Shown piece after piece: positions 52,764-63,634 of a stretch of 64,000 bases of DNA. Source of the stretch: an uncultured Clostridia bacterium (GTDB lineage: Bacteria > Bacillota > Clostridia > Oscillospirales > Acutalibacteraceae); contig CALWIW010000003.1 in the NCBI GenBank assembly GCA_944380855.1, forward strand, positions 1-64,000, in the 5' to 3' direction. Positions within the stretch are counted from its first letter, which is position 1; the number at the start of each line of letters is the position of its first letter. Both the position numbers and the translations under genes were made by a program. The notes under the pieces were generated by a model, which was not told the DNA's origin, did not search any database, and was given only the letters and a program-made list of their open reading frames with translations.

Positions 52764-53816
52764 TTGTCAGACAAAAGCAAAAGGTCAAATGTGGCTGTTT
52801 TCGTGCCGCACAACGGCTGTCCTCATATGTGCAGTTTTTGCAATCAAAGAAGTATTACAGGTCAGCAGTACCAGCCAACGGCTCAGGACGTGAAGAATGC
52901 CGCTCTTACGGCTTTAAAAACCATGGGTGAGTTTTCAAAGGACTCGGAAATCGCCTTTTTCGGCGGAAGCTTTACCGCCATTGACAGGGAATATATGATA
53001 TCCCTTCTTGAAGCCGCATATGAGTTTCACAGTGTATTTAAAGGGATAAGAATTTCCACACGTCCCGATTGTATAGATGAGGAAATTCTTGATTTGCTGA
53101 AAAAATACGGTGTTACCGCAATAGAGCTTGGAGCACAGTCAATGGACGACCGGGTGCTGAAGCTAAACAACAGAGGCCACAGCTCACAGCAGGTGGAAAA
53201 TGCCTCAAAGCTTATCAAGGATAAAGGTTTTTCTTTGGGACTTCAGATGATGACAGGACTTTATAAAAGCACTGTGGAAAAGGATACGGAAACCGCCCGA
53301 AAGATTGCAGAGTTAAAGCCTGATACGGTGCGGATATATCCAACCGTAATTATGAAAAACACCATGCTGGGAGAGCTTTTTCTAAAAGGTGAGTACACTC
53401 CTTACAGTTTTGAAGAAACGGTAAATCTTTGTTCAAAGCTTTTAAAGCTGTTTATGGAAAAAAATATTAAGGTTATAAGACTGGGACTTCATTACAGCGA
53501 CGAGCTTTTAAAAGACAGGCTTGCCGGAGCTTATCACCCGGCTTTTAGGGAAATTTGTGAAAGCAGGTGTTTTCTTGAAAACATAAAATCCGCTCTTGAC
53601 GGGCGAAAAGCTCCAGAGATAAAAACGCTTCCCAACGGTAAAACTTTTGTGGTGAGAAAAAAAGCGTTGATAAATGTTGCGAAAGGCTCGGTATCCAAAG
53701 CGGTGGGACAATCGGGCGTAAACAAAAAATATATCTTTGAAAAAGGGTATATACCTGTTTTTAAGGAAGACGAAAGCCTTAAGGACTTTGATGTGAAAAT
53801 TCGGATACTTGAATGA
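52764..53816 (+). CDS. Elp3-like radical SAM protein
   Basis: A protein of 350 residues that starts with TTG after GGGAGGACAG. The radical SAM motif CX3CX2C is in PHNGCPHMCSFCNQRSIT. The Elp3/MiaA3 core motif FFGGSFTAIDREYMISLLEA and RISTRPDCIDEEIL follow. There is no acetyltransferase domain, so it is shorter than Elp3 proper. A gene of this type lies just before smc in many Clostridia, and its reaction is not established. The spacing to smc is 33 bases. Confidence 0.87.
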   Translation: MSDKSKRSNVAVFVPHNGCPHMCSFCNQRSITGQQYQPTAQDVKNAALTALKTMGEFSKDSEIAFFGGSFTAIDREYMISLLEAAYEFHSVFKGIRISTRPDCIDEEILDLLKKYGVTAIELGAQSMDDRVLKLNNRGHSSQQVENASKLIKDKGFSLGLQMMTGLYKSTVEKDTETARKIAELKPDTVRIYPTVIMKNTMLGELFLKGEYTPYSFEETVNLCSKLLKLFMEKNIKVIRLGLHYSDELLKDRLAGAYHPAFREICESRCFLENIKSALDGRKAPEIKTLPNGKTFVVRKKALINVAKGSVSKAVGQSGVNKKYIFEKGYIPVFKEDESLKDFDVKIRILE

Positions 53817-53849
53817 CTATAAAATAACCTTTTGTTATGGGGTGTATGA

Positions 53850-56800
53850 ATGTTACTGAAATCACTTGAAATACAGGGATTTAAAACTTTTCCCGACAAA
53901 ACAAAGCTTACCTTTGATAAGGGAATAACCGCCGTGGTGGGACCCAACGGCTCGGGAAAAAGCAATATTAGCGACGCTATAAGATGGGTTCTTGGAGAGC
54001 AGTCTCCGAAAAGCCTTAGATGTTCCAAGATGGAAGATGTCGTTTTCAACGGAACCGACGGAAGAAAGCGACAGGGTTTTGCGGAGGTCACTCTCACTAT
54101 TGATAATAAGGACAGGCTTTTGCCATTTGACGGGGACGAGGTTGCCGTTACAAGAAGATATTACAGAAGCGGCGACAGCGATTATCTTATAAATAAAAGT
54201 GCTGTAAGACTTAAAGATATTCACGAGCTTTTTATGGATACGGGACTCGGCAGAGACGGCTATTCCATGATAGGACAGGGAAAAATTGACAGCATAGTGG
54301 CTTCAAAAAGCGAGGACAGACGTGAAATTTTTGAAGAGGCGGCAGGCATTTCCCGTTACAGATACAGAAAAATAGAGGCTGAAAGAAAGCTTTCCTCTGC
54401 GGAAGAAAATCTTGTAAGACTTCGTGATATAGTGGCTGAGCTTGAGGGAAGAGTGGGACCTCTTAAAATACAGTCAGATAAAGCGGAAAGGTTTTTGGAG
54501 TATTCCGCAGAGAAAAAAGGTCTTGAAATAGCCTTATGGCTTGAAACACTTAATAAATCCTCAGCTATTTTAAAGGAGCAGGAGGATAAAATAACGGTTG
54601 CAAGAGCCCAGCACGACGATGCGGAAAAGGTTTTGGAAGAAATAGCAAAGGAAACCGAAAGGCTGTATTTTGAAAACGGTGAAATTTCCTCAAAGATTGA
54701 GGAACAAAGAAATTTAAACGGTGAGTATTCAAATCTCTGCTCATCAAAGCGTGGAGAAATTTCCGTTGCACAAAACGATATTGTCCGTGACAGAGAGAAT
54801 ATCGAAAGACTTGAAAAGGACATTGCTCAAACAGAGATAACCTCGGAGGATTCCCAAAAGACAGCGGAAGAAAAAACGAAAGTTTTAAAAGAGGTTGAAA
54901 AAACACTTTCAGGACTTAGAGAAAAATATGAGGATATTTCAGACAGACTCAATGCCAAAACAGCCGACACATGGAACCAAAGCGAAAAAATACAGAAGCT
55001 TACAAATGAAATTACTCAGATAAACTTTAAGCTGGCGGACGCAAAGGCTTCATGTTTGGCGGCGAAATCTTCCGCCGAGGGTTACAGGGAAACCATAAAA
55101 AGGGCTATGGAGTCCGAGGAAGAAAGACAGAGAAAATACGAGGAAATCAAAAAATCTGCAGAAGAATACACTGCGGTGGTTGAAAAATATAAAAATCAGG
55201 GAATTGCCCTTGAAAATGTCTTAAAAGGACTGGAGATAAAACTCCAAAACCAAAAGGCGAAGCGTGACCGGACAAAAGCCGAGTCTGATAAGCTTGTGCT
55301 TGATACGGGAGAAATTTTCAGAAGAGTAAAAGTCCTTGAGGATTTGGAAAGAAACCTTGAGGGATTTTCCCAAAGCGTTAAAGCTGTTATGAAAAATTCA
55401 GCCGCAGGACTATTGGGAGGCATCCACGGGCCTGTATCAAGAGTTATTGCAGTTCCAAAGGAATACACCGTGGCTATGGAAATTGCTTTAGGCGGAGCGA
55501 TGCAGAATATAGTAACGGGAACAGAGGAAGACGCAAAAAGGGCAATTGAGCTGTTAAAGCAAAAGGACGCAGGACGTGCAACCTTTCTTCCTATATCCAC
55601 GATTAAAGGAAAACAGCTTTCGGAACAGGGCCTTGAAAACTGTTTCGGCTACATAGGAATAGCCAGCAAGCTTTGTTCTTGCAAAGAAATTTACAGCGGA
55701 ATACTCGACAGCCTTTTGGGCAGGATTGTTGTGGCTTCCGATATAAACTCTGCGGTTGCCATTGCAAAAAAATACAGCTACAGGTTTAAAATAGTGACCC
55801 TTGACGGTCAGGTTGTAAATGCGGGCGGTTCCTTGACCGGTGGTTCTCTTGCCAAAAAGTCGGGACTTTTAAGCCGTGCAACAGAGATTGAAAGACTTAA
55901 ACGAACCGGAGAGAAGATGCAGGAAAAATCGGATAACCTGAAAGAGGAATACAGACAGTCCGAGGAAAGCCTTGCAAAATGCGAACTTGAAATAGAGGAA
56001 AAGAGAAATCTTTTGAGAGAAACTCAAAGGAGATATATTCAGGCGGAGGGCGAATATAAAGCCTGCGTCGGCGAATATAAAAACCTTGAAGCGATTATTT
56101 CAGAAAACAATTATCAAATTGAAGAAACAAAACGCCATCTTGCGGAAAGTATGGAAACTGCCGAAAAATCCGCAAAGCTTCAAAAGGACGCGGAGGACGA
56201 AATTGCGGAAAAGGAAAAGATATTACAGGGACTTTCCGGAAAGCGTGACGACCTTTCAAGGGAGAGGGAGCTGCTTTCCGTTGAACTTCAAAATGTCAGA
56301 CTGGAAACGGTAAAGACAGAAAAGGATATTGAGTCTTTGAAATATGAAATCTCAGTTATGAGTGAGGCGGCTTCCGACCAGAAAAAGCGAAAGCAAATGC
56401 TTGTAAATGAAATTGAAGCCATAAAACAGCGTTCCGAGGGTTCAAATCACAGAATTGAAGCTATTGAAAAAGAAATATCCCTGCTGGAATCAAGAATTTC
56501 AGAGGGTGAAGAAAGAATAAAACAGCTTAATCTGAAACGTGAAGAAACAGAGCGTATGACTGTTGAGCTAAGACAAAAGGAACGTGACAAGACCTCTGAA
56601 AAAGAGGTTTCCGGCCGTGAGCTTGCAAGGCTTGAGGAAAGAAAACTTAATCTTCAAAAGCAGTATGACGATATAATCTCAAAGCTTTGGGAGGATTACG
56701 AGCTTACAAAGCGTGAGGCGGAAAATATTGCACAGCCTATCGAAAATATAATGCAGGCTCAAAAACGCTTAACCGAATTGAAACAGAAAATAAAATCTTT

Positions 56801-57431
56801 GGGAAGCATAAATGTAGGAGCTATTGAGGAGTATAAAGAGGTATCGGAAAGATACGAGTTTATGACTTCTCAGGTTTCCGATGTTGAAAAGTCCAAAAAG
56901 GAAATTGAAAATCTTATAAACGGACTGACAAAGCAGATGAAAGAACTTTTTGAGGTAAACTTTAAGCAGATAAGCGAAAACTTTACCGCAACCTTTAAAG
57001 AGCTTTTCGGCGGAGGAACAGCGTCACTTTCACTTTCCGAGCCGGACAATGTGTTAACCAGCGGAATAGATATTATAGTTCACCCGCCGGGAAAAATCGT
57101 TGTTCACCTTGAGGCTTTGTCCGGTGGTGAAAAAGCCTTGGTGGCAATCGCTCTGTACTTTGCAATTATGAAGGTTCGTCCGGCACCGTTCTGCGTAATG
57201 GACGAGATTGAGGCGGCTTTGGACGATGTGAACGTTGAAAGATTTGCAAAATACATGAACCGAATTACGGACAAAACCCAGTTTATCCTTATTACTCACA
57301 GACGAGGAACAATGGAGGAAGCTGACGTGCTTTACGGCGTTACCATGCAGGACGAGGGAATTTCAAAGCTTTTGGAACTGAGAACTGCTGAAGCGGCGGC
57401 AAAGCTTGGAATAAATACGGACAGAAGTTAA
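53850..57431 (+). CDS. smc: Chromosome segregation SMC protein
   Basis: A protein of 1193 residues, the usual length. The N-terminal ATPase half has the Walker A VGPNGSGKSNISDAIRWVLG and Q-loop. Long coiled coils (about 170-500 and 670-1020) flank a hinge (about 510-650, with HGPVSRVIAVPKEYTVAMEI). The C-terminal half has the signature LSGGEKALVAIALYFA and Walker B CVMDEIEAALDDVNVERF. It forms the loop-extruding condensin with ScpA and ScpB, which are not in this window. It is followed 45 bases on by ftsY. Confidence 0.98.
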   Translation: MLLKSLEIQGFKTFPDKTKLTFDKGITAVVGPNGSGKSNISDAIRWVLGEQSPKSLRCSKMEDVVFNGTDGRKRQGFAEVTLTIDNKDRLLPFDGDEVAVTRRYYRSGDSDYLINKSAVRLKDIHELFMDTGLGRDGYSMIGQGKIDSIVASKSEDRREIFEEAAGISRYRYRKIEAERKLSSAEENLVRLRDIVAELEGRVGPLKIQSDKAERFLEYSAEKKGLEIALWLETLNKSSAILKEQEDKITVARAQHDDAEKVLEEIAKETERLYFENGEISSKIEEQRNLNGEYSNLCSSKRGEISVAQNDIVRDRENIERLEKDIAQTEITSEDSQKTAEEKTKVLKEVEKTLSGLREKYEDISDRLNAKTADTWNQSEKIQKLTNEITQINFKLADAKASCLAAKSSAEGYRETIKRAMESEEERQRKYEEIKKSAEEYTAVVEKYKNQGIALENVLKGLEIKLQNQKAKRDRTKAESDKLVLDTGEIFRRVKVLEDLERNLEGFSQSVKAVMKNSAAGLLGGIHGPVSRVIAVPKEYTVAMEIALGGAMQNIVTGTEEDAKRAIELLKQKDAGRATFLPISTIKGKQLSEQGLENCFGYIGIASKLCSCKEIYSGILDSLLGRIVVASDINSAVAIAKKYSYRFKIVTLDGQVVNAGGSLTGGSLAKKSGLLSRATEIERLKRTGEKMQEKSDNLKEEYRQSEESLAKCELEIEEKRNLLRETQRRYIQAEGEYKACVGEYKNLEAIISENNYQIEETKRHLAESMETAEKSAKLQKDAEDEIAEKEKILQGLSGKRDDLSRERELLSVELQNVRLETVKTEKDIESLKYEISVMSEAASDQKKRKQMLVNEIEAIKQRSEGSNHRIEAIEKEISLLESRISEGEERIKQLNLKREETERMTVELRQKERDKTSEKEVSGRELARLEERKLNLQKQYDDIISKLWEDYELTKREAENIAQPIENIMQAQKRLTELKQKIKSLGSINVGAIEEYKEVSERYEFMTSQVSDVEKSKKEIENLINGLTKQMKELFEVNFKQISENFTATFKELFGGGTASLSLSEPDNVLTSGIDIIVHPPGKIVVHLEALSGGEKALVAIALYFAIMKVRPAPFCVMDEIEAALDDVNVERFAKYMNRITDKTQFILITHRRGTMEEADVLYGVTMQDEGISKLLELRTAEAAAKLGINTDRS

Positions 57432-57476
57432 TTTATTATCTGAGTATATGTGTAAATGTATACAAAGGAGGATTAT

Positions 57477-58394
57477 ATGGGATTATTCAGTAAAATAAAA
57501 GAAGGATTGAAAAAAACAAGGGACAGTGTTGTAGGTCAGATTGACTCCATGCTTAAATCCTTTACAAAAATAGACGACGATTTATTTGAAGAGCTTGAAG
57601 AACTGCTTGTCATGGGAGATGTGGGAATGTCCACAGCTTCTAAAATATGCGACGAGCTTAAAGCAAGAGTAAAAAAAGAGGGAATAACCGACCCAAAGGT
57701 TATTCACTGGATGCTTGAGGATATAACAGCGGAAATGCTTTCCGGAGGCGAAGAGCTTGTGCTTAATACAAAACCCTCAATTATTCTTGTAATAGGAGTT
57801 AATGGTGTGGGAAAGACCACAACAATAGGCAAGCTTGCAAACAACTTCGTAAAGGACGGCAAAAAGGTTATCCTTGCTGCGGCGGATACTTTCAGAGCGG
57901 CTGCAATAGAACAGCTTGAAATCTGGGCTGAAAGAAGCGGAGCAAACATTGTAAAGCAGAAAGAGGGAAGCGACCCTGCGGCTGTTGTTTTCGACGCTAT
58001 CGCTGCGGCAAAGGCGAGAAATGCGGATATAATCATCTGCGATACTGCCGGCAGACTCCATAATAAGAAGCATCTTATGGACGAGCTTTCAAAAATAAGC
58101 AGGGTTATCGACAGAGAGCTTCCCGGTGCTGATAAGGAATTTTTGCTTGTGCTTGACGCTACAACAGGTCAAAACGCCGTTGTACAGGCAAATGAATTCA
58201 GAAACGCGACAGGTATTACAGGTATAGTTTTGACAAAGCTTGACGGCACAGCAAAGGGCGGCGTTGTTTTGGCGATTAAAGAGGGACTTGGAATACCGGT
58301 TAAGTATATCGGCGTGGGAGAGCAGATAGACGATTTGCAGCCATTTGACCCTCAGGGGTTTGCGGAAGCTTTGTTTGCTCAAGAGCAAAAATGA
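57477..58394 (+). CDS. ftsY: Signal recognition particle receptor FtsY
   Basis: A protein of 305 residues. It comprises only the N and G domains, with no long acidic A domain, as usual in Gram-positives. GTPase motifs are VIGVNGVGKTTTIGKLANN, CDTAGRLHNKKHLMDEL and TKLDGTAKGGVVL. The first helix (GLFSKIKEGLKKTRDSV) would bind membranes. The ATG at 57477 follows AAAGGAGG; a longer reading from 57456 lacks a site. Confidence 0.97.
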   Translation: MGLFSKIKEGLKKTRDSVVGQIDSMLKSFTKIDDDLFEELEELLVMGDVGMSTASKICDELKARVKKEGITDPKVIHWMLEDITAEMLSGGEELVLNTKPSIILVIGVNGVGKTTTIGKLANNFVKDGKKVILAAADTFRAAAIEQLEIWAERSGANIVKQKEGSDPAAVVFDAIAAAKARNADIIICDTAGRLHNKKHLMDELSKISRVIDRELPGADKEFLLVLDATTGQNAVVQANEFRNATGITGIVLTKLDGTAKGGVVLAIKEGLGIPVKYIGVGEQIDDLQPFDPQGFAEALFAQEQK

Positions 58395-58420
58395 TTTTTC
58401 CGAAAGGAGAAAGAGAAAAT

Positions 58421-59020
58421 ATGAAAAAGTTTATTATTGCCACCAACAATCAAAAAAAGCTTTTGGAGCTTGACAGAATTTTAAACCCATTGGGTATAAA
58501 TGCCGTAACTGCAAAGGACGCAGGCGTTGATTTGGGAGGTGTTGAGGAAACAGGCACAACCTTTGAGGAAAACGCCTTTATAAAGGCAATATCTGCCTTT
58601 GAAAAAAGCGGACTGCCTGCCATTGCCGACGACAGCGGACTTATGGTGGACGCTCTTAAGGGACGTCCCGGAGTTTACACTGCCCGTTACGGCGGTGAGG
58701 GTCTTTCCGATAAAGAAAGATATATGTATCTTTTGGAAGAAATGAAAAATATTCCGAAAGAGAAAAGGACGGCACGTTTTGTAAGTGCAATATGCTGTGT
58801 GCTTTCTGAAAATGAGAAAATTACAGTAAGAGGGGAATGTGTGGGCGAAATTGCCTTTGAACCGTCAGGCGAGGGCGGTTTCGGATATGACCCGATTTTT
58901 CTCTATGAGGGAAAGTCTTTTGCAATTCTTTCACCTGAGGAAAAGGACAGCATAAGTCACAGAGGAAAAGCTTTAAGACTTTTAAGAGACGAGCTTTTGA
59001 AGAGAAATATTGACGGCTGA
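58421..59020 (+). CDS. rdgB: XTP/dITP diphosphatase (RdgB/HAM1)
   Basis: A protein of 199 residues. ATNNQKKLLELDRIL at the start, the catalytic LPAIADDSGLMVDALKGRPG and the FGYDPIFLYEGKSFA and SHRGKALRLL motifs define the family. It removes non-canonical purine nucleotides. The ATG at 58421 follows AAAGGAG; the earlier in-frame ATG overlaps ftsY. Confidence 0.96.
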   Translation: MKKFIIATNNQKKLLELDRILNPLGINAVTAKDAGVDLGGVEETGTTFEENAFIKAISAFEKSGLPAIADDSGLMVDALKGRPGVYTARYGGEGLSDKERYMYLLEEMKNIPKEKRTARFVSAICCVLSENEKITVRGECVGEIAFEPSGEGGFGYDPIFLYEGKSFAILSPEEKDSISHRGKALRLLRDELLKRNIDG

Positions 59021-59061
59021 TTTAAATAGTTAAATAAGAACAACAAGGAGTGTTATAGATA

Positions 59062-59364
59062 GTGTTGACAAGCAAACAGAGAGCATATCTCAGAGGACTT
59101 GCAAGCAAAGAGCATACAATTTTAATGCTGGGTAAGGGCGGAATGAGCGACCAGATTATTAAGCAGGCTCAGGACGCAATAAAAGCAAGAGAGCTTATTA
59201 AGGGAAAGGTTTTGGAAACCTGCGAGCTTTCACCGAGAGAAGCGGCAGAGGAAATAGCAGAGAAAATTTCTGCCGATGTGGTTCAGGTTATCGGAACTAA
59301 GTTTGTCCTTTACAAGAGAAACAGTGACGAGCCGAAAATAGAGCTTCCTAAGGCAAAGAAATAA
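59062..59364 (+). CDS. yhbY: YhbY family RNA-binding (CRM domain) protein
   Basis: A protein of 100 residues. TSKQRAYLRGLASKEHTILM, then LGKGGMSDQIIKQAQDAIKA with the GxxG loop, and VVQVIGTKFVLYKR are conserved CRM features. It binds pre-50S particles. GTG at 59062 follows AAGGAG at a slightly long distance. A nadD gene follows after 9 bases, the usual partner. Confidence 0.94.
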   Translation: MLTSKQRAYLRGLASKEHTILMLGKGGMSDQIIKQAQDAIKARELIKGKVLETCELSPREAAEEIAEKISADVVQVIGTKFVLYKRNSDEPKIELPKAKK

Positions 59365-59373
59365 GGTTTATAT

Positions 59374-59976
59374 ATGTGTAAAAAAATTGCAATGCTGGGC
59401 GGAACCTTTAACCCGATTCACAATGCCCACGTAAAGCTTGCCCTTGAGTTTTCAGACAGAATGAAGCTTGACAAGGTGCTTATGGTTCCAACTTCCGTTC
59501 CTCCACACAAGGAGATGAAGGACTTTGTATCTGCCGAGGAAAGATTTTATATGACAAAGCTTGTGTGCGATATGTATGAAAACCTTGAACCTTGCAGTCT
59601 TGAACTGGAAAGGCAGGGAAAAAGCTATACGGTGGATACGTTGAAAAGTATAAAGGAGCTTTATCCAAAGGCAGAACTTTACCTCATTGTGGGAGCTGAT
59701 ATGTTTTTGTCATTGGAAACATGGAGAAATCCTCAGGAAATTTTTAAAATGACGAAGATACTTTCCGCACCGAGAGAGGACAGGGACTTTGAACCTATGA
59801 AAGCCCATCAGGATGTTTTGAAAAGCCTTGGGGCTGATACATTCGTTTTGGAAAAATCAATTTTCACCGTTTCATCGACCGAAATCAGGGAAAAGATTAA
59901 AAAGGGAGAAGACGTTTCAAATCTTATTCCTGAAAAAATTTATGAGTACATAAGGGAAAAGGGTCTTTACCTTTGA
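59374..59976 (+). CDS. nadD: Nicotinate-nucleotide adenylyltransferase
   Basis: A protein of 200 residues. The nucleotidyl transferase motif is AMLGGTFNPIHNAHVKLALE, and the second is FTVSSTEIREKIKKG. It makes deamido-NAD. The ribosome site (AAGGTTTATAT) is only moderate; it probably gains from coupling with yhbY. Confidence 0.97.
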   Translation: MCKKIAMLGGTFNPIHNAHVKLALEFSDRMKLDKVLMVPTSVPPHKEMKDFVSAEERFYMTKLVCDMYENLEPCSLELERQGKSYTVDTLKSIKELYPKAELYLIVGADMFLSLETWRNPQEIFKMTKILSAPREDRDFEPMKAHQDVLKSLGADTFVLEKSIFTVSSTEIREKIKKGEDVSNLIPEKIYEYIREKGLYL

Positions 59977-60030
59977 ATAAATAAATGATAAAATAATATG
60001 TAATTTTATTTTTGTTTCGGGGGTATTGTT

Positions 60031-60624
60031 ATGCTGACAGCTGATGAGTATAAATCAATGTTGAAAAAGTCCTTATCCGCAAGAAGATTTACCCATTGTG
60101 TAAATGTTTCAAAAGAAGCCGTAAAGCTTGCAAAAATTTACGGTGCAGACAAGGAAAAGGCTAAACTGGCAGGACTTCTTCACGATGTGACAAAAGAAAT
60201 GCCATTTGAAAAACAGCTTGTTATTATGCATAACGGAGGGCTTGCACTGACGGAGGACGAGCTTATCTCAACAAAGCTTTGGCACGCTATGTCGGGAGCG
60301 GTCTATGTCCGTGATATTCTTCTTATTGACGACGAAGATATGTACAATGCCATAAGATATCACACCACAGGCAGAGCAGGAATGTCCCTGTTGGAAAAGA
60401 TAATCTTTACCGCAGACTTTACAAGTGCGGAACGAAATTACAACGGCGTTGAGGTTATGAGAGAAAAATCCTATAAAAACCTTGACGACGCGGTTTTGTA
60501 CGGGGTTTCCTTTACCATAAGCGATATTTCAAAAAAATGTCAGCCCCTGCACCCCGACGCATTGAAGCTGTACAACGAGATTGTATATTCAAAATACAAA
60601 AAAGAAATTAAACAGAATAAATAA
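60031..60624 (+). CDS. yqeK: YqeK-type HD domain hydrolase
   Basis: A protein of 197 residues. The HD motif is GLLHDVTKEMPFEKQL, with upstream RFTHCVNVSKEAVKLAK and later LWHAMSGAVYVRD and YHTTGRAGMSLLEKIIFTAD metal residues. YqeK proteins are symmetrical Ap4A hydrolases. It stands between nadD and rsfS as in Bacillus. No LytR-type gene is interposed. Confidence 0.93.
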   Translation: MLTADEYKSMLKKSLSARRFTHCVNVSKEAVKLAKIYGADKEKAKLAGLLHDVTKEMPFEKQLVIMHNGGLALTEDELISTKLWHAMSGAVYVRDILLIDDEDMYNAIRYHTTGRAGMSLLEKIIFTADFTSAERNYNGVEVMREKSYKNLDDAVLYGVSFTISDISKKCQPLHPDALKLYNEIVYSKYKKEIKQNK

Positions 60625-60647
60625 AGCTATTTGACAGGAGTGATTTA

Positions 60648-61004
60648 GTGAATACACGTGAACAGGCTTTGGAAATAGTAAAAATCCTTGACGCAAAAAA
60701 AGGACTTGATATAAAGCTTATAAATATTTCAGAGGTTTCAAGCCTTGCCGATTATATGGTAATTGCAACAGGTACAAGCAGTACCCATGTAAAAGCACTT
60801 GCCGAAGAGGTTGAATACCAAATGGACCAAATGGGCATTTCGGTAAGTCATATTGAAGGTCACCGTTCCAATACTTGGATTTTACTTGATTATGTGGATA
60901 TTATTGTTCATGTTTTCAATGATGAGGCAAGAGAATACTACAGCCTTGAAAGACTGTGGCAGGACGGTACTATGGAGGATATTTCAAAATATCTTATAGA
61001 TTGA
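60648..61004 (+). CDS. rsfS: Ribosomal silencing factor RsfS
   Basis: A protein of 118 residues. KKGLDIKLINISEVSSLADY, VIATGTSSTHVKALAEEVEY and HVFNDEAREYYSLERLWQDG are diagnostic. It binds L14 and blocks subunit joining when nutrients are short. It starts with GTG after CAGGAG. Confidence 0.96.
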   Translation: MNTREQALEIVKILDAKKGLDIKLINISEVSSLADYMVIATGTSSTHVKALAEEVEYQMDQMGISVSHIEGHRSNTWILLDYVDIIVHVFNDEAREYYSLERLWQDGTMEDISKYLID

Positions 61005-61091
61005 TTGCAGGAAGATTAATTAAATATTTCTGACTGTTTTTATTGGAATAGAAAGCCGCTTTTGCGGCTAAAAAACAAGGAGGTTTCTGTT

Positions 61092-63509
61092 TTGAAGTAC
61101 GACCACAAACAGATTGAACCCAAATGGCAAAAGGTTTGGGAGGACAGAGGGGTTTTCCATGCAGAGGAAAATTCAGATAAGGAAAAATTTTACGCATTGA
61201 TTGAGTTCCCGTATCCGTCGGGTCAGGGTTTGCACGTTGGACACCCGCGTCCTTATACTGCTCTTGATACGGTGGCAAGAAAAAGACGTCTTCAGGGTTA
61301 TAACGTATTGTATCCTATAGGCTGGGACGCTTTCGGACTTCCTACGGAGAACTACGCTATAAAAAATCATATACATCCTGAAATTGTTACAAAGCAGAAT
61401 GTGGCAAGATTTAAAAGTCAGATTCAGTCTTTGGGAATTTCTTTTGACTGGAGCAGAGAGATAAACACAACCGACCCTGAGTACTACAAGTGGACACAGT
61501 GGATTTTCCTTCAGCTTTTCAAGCACGGTCTTGCATATAAAAAGGAAATGGCTGTTAACTGGTGTACCTCATGTAAATGCGTTCTTGCAAACGAAGAGGT
61601 TGTAAACGGAACCTGCGAACGCTGCGGCAGTGAAGTTGTAAGAAAAGTTAAATCCCAGTGGATGCTTAAAATTACAGAATATGCCGACAGACTTATTGAA
61701 GACCTTGATTTGGTTGATTATCCCGAAAGAGTAAAGGCACAGCAGAAGAACTGGATTGGCAAGAGCACAGGTGCTGAGGTTGATTTTACAACTACTACAG
61801 GTGACAAGCTTACAATATATACAACGAGACCTGACACACTTTACGGTGCTACTTATATGGTTATTTCCCCGGAACACCCGATGATTGAAAAGTGGGCGGG
61901 AATAATTGAAAACATGGACGAGGTTAAGGATTATCAGGCTCAGGCTGCAAGAAAATCCGACTTTGAGCGTACAGAGGTTGCAAAGGACAAGACAGGTGTT
62001 CGTCTTGTGGGCGTTGAGGCTGTAAACCCTGTAAACGGTAAAAATATACCAATATTTATTTCAGACTATGTTCTTGTTTCCTACGGAACAGGTGCAATAA
62101 TGGCTGTTCCTGCACATGATACACGTGACTGGGAATTTGCAAAGAAATTTGATTTGCCTATAATCGAGGTTGTTAAGGGCGGAGATGTTGAGAAAGAAGC
62201 CTTTACCGACTGTGCAACAGGCATTATGGTAAATTCCGGCATTTTGGACGGTCTTTCAGTTGAGGAAGCAAAGAAGAAAATCGTTGAATTCCTTACAGAA
62301 AAGGGTATAGGACATGAAAAGGTAAACTTTAAGCTCCGTGACTGGGTATTCTCACGTCAGAGATACTGGGGCGAGCCTATTCCGATTGTTTACTGTGAGA
62401 AGTGCGGTTATGTTCCTCTTGACGAAAGTGAACTTCCTTTAAAACTTCCTGAGGTTGAGTCCTACGAGCCTACAGACAACGGAGAATCACCTCTTGCAAA
62501 TATTACCGACTGGGTAGAAACAACCTGTCCTCACTGCGGAGGAAAGGCACACAGAGAAACCGATACAATGCCGCAGTGGGCAGGTTCTTCATGGTACTTC
62601 CTCAGATATATGGATCCGCACAACGACAAGGCTTTGGCAAGCAAGGAAGCCATTGAATACTGGTCACCTGTTGACTGGTACAACGGCGGTATGGAGCATA
62701 CAACACTGCACCTGCTCTACAGCCGTTTCTGGCACAAGTTCCTCTATGATATAGGCGTTGTTACAACAAAGGAGCCGTACGCTAAGAGAACAAGCCACGG
62801 CATGATTTTGGGTGAAGACGGCGGAAAGATGAGTAAATCAAGAGGCAACGTTGTTAATCCCGACGAGGTTGTTGACGAGTACGGAGCAGACACAATGCGT
62901 ATGTACGAAATGTTCATAGGCGATTTTGAAAAGGCTGCACCATGGAAAACCTCAAGCATTAAGGGCTGCAGAAGATTTATCGAGCGTTACTGGAATTTAC
63001 AGAATATTCTTATTGACGGCGACGAGATAAGGCCAGAGCTTGAAAGTGCTTTCCACAGAACTATTAAAAAGGTTGGCGATGATATCGAAAACCTGAAATT
63101 CAATACTGCTATTGCCGCTTTGATGGCTCTTATAAATGATATTGCCGCAGTAGGCTCTATAAACAAAAAAGAGCTTTCAATATTCAGCATTTTGCTTAAT
63201 CCTTTTGCACCTCACGTTACAGAGGAAATGAACCAGCAGTGTGCTTTGGGCAGCGATATAATTGCAGCTCAGAAGTGGCCTGAGTATGACGAAAGCAAGT
63301 GCGTTGAAGCAACTGTTGAAATTGCGGTTCAGGTAAACGGCAAGATTAAGGCAAAAATTAATGTTCCGGCAGAATGTGATGAGGAAACAGCATTGAATAC
63401 CGCAAAGGCAGACGAGAGTGTTTCCAAATTTATTGACGGTATGAGCATTGTCAAGGAAATTTATGTAAAAGGAAAGCTTATTAACATAGTTGTTAAACCG
63501 ATGAAATGA
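61092..63509 (+). CDS. leuS: Leucyl-tRNA synthetase
   Basis: A class I synthetase of 805 residues. The HIGH-type motif is [15 protein letters not shown], and KMSKS is [14 protein letters not shown]. The CP1 editing domain lies at about 225-410 and includes [20 protein letters not shown]. Two Cys pairs form zinc knuckles (CTSCKC with CERCGS; CEKCGY with CPHCGG). The start is TTG 61092, 7 bases after AAGGAGG; an earlier TTG would overlap that site. A short hairpin AGCCGC/GCGGCT (61053-61068) precedes it. The leader of 87 bases is too short for a T-box. Confidence 0.97.
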   Translation: MKYDHKQIEPKWQKVWEDRGVFHAEENSDKEKFYALIEFPYPSGQGLHVGHPRPYTALDTVARKRRLQGYNVLYPIGWDAFGLPTENYAIKNHIHPEIVTKQNVARFKSQIQSLGISFDWSREINTTDPEYYKWTQWIFLQLFKHGLAYKKEMAVNWCTSCKCVLANEEVVNGTCERCGSEVVRKVKSQWMLKITEYADRLIEDLDLVDYPERVKAQQKNWIGKSTGAEVDFTTTTGDKLTIYTTRPDTLYGATYMVISPEHPMIEKWAGIIENMDEVKDYQAQAARKSDFERTEVAKDKTGVRLVGVEAVNPVNGKNIPIFISDYVLVSYGTGAIMAVPAHDTRDWEFAKKFDLPIIEVVKGGDVEKEAFTDCATGIMVNSGILDGLSVEEAKKKIVEFLTEKGIGHEKVNFKLRDWVFSRQRYWGEPIPIVYCEKCGYVPLDESELPLKLPEVESYEPTDNGESPLANITDWVETTCPHCGGKAHRETDTMPQWAGSSWYFLRYMDPHNDKALASKEAIEYWSPVDWYNGGMEHTTLHLLYSRFWHKFLYDIGVVTTKEPYAKRTSHGMILGEDGGKMSKSRGNVVNPDEVVDEYGADTMRMYEMFIGDFEKAAPWKTSSIKGCRRFIERYWNLQNILIDGDEIRPELESAFHRTIKKVGDDIENLKFNTAIAALMALINDIAAVGSINKKELSIFSILLNPFAPHVTEEMNQQCALGSDIIAAQKWPEYDESKCVEATVEIAVQVNGKIKAKINVPAECDEETALNTAKADESVSKFIDGMSIVKEIYVKGKLINIVVKPMK

Positions 63510-63546
63510 TTTTTTGATAAAATTCAACTAAATTTTCATTATACTA

Positions 63547-63576
63547 TTGACAAGTATGTCAGTTATGTTATATAAT
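63547..63576 (+). promoter_or_regulatory. Promoter of rpsU
   Basis: TTGACA, an 18-base spacer, and TATAAT, 58 bases before the ATG. The leader that follows is 58 bases or less and shows no structure I can name. Confidence 0.75.
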
Positions 63577-63634
63577 ATTCCTTGCAATTATGTGCATATA
63601 ACCCCTGCCTTATGGCGGATGGGAGGGAAGATAG

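Noticed and set aside
61005..61091. T-box riboswitch before leuS.
   Set aside because: Only 87 bases lie between rsfS and leuS, with one short hairpin and no TGGNACCGCG-like stretch. A T-box needs about 200 bases.
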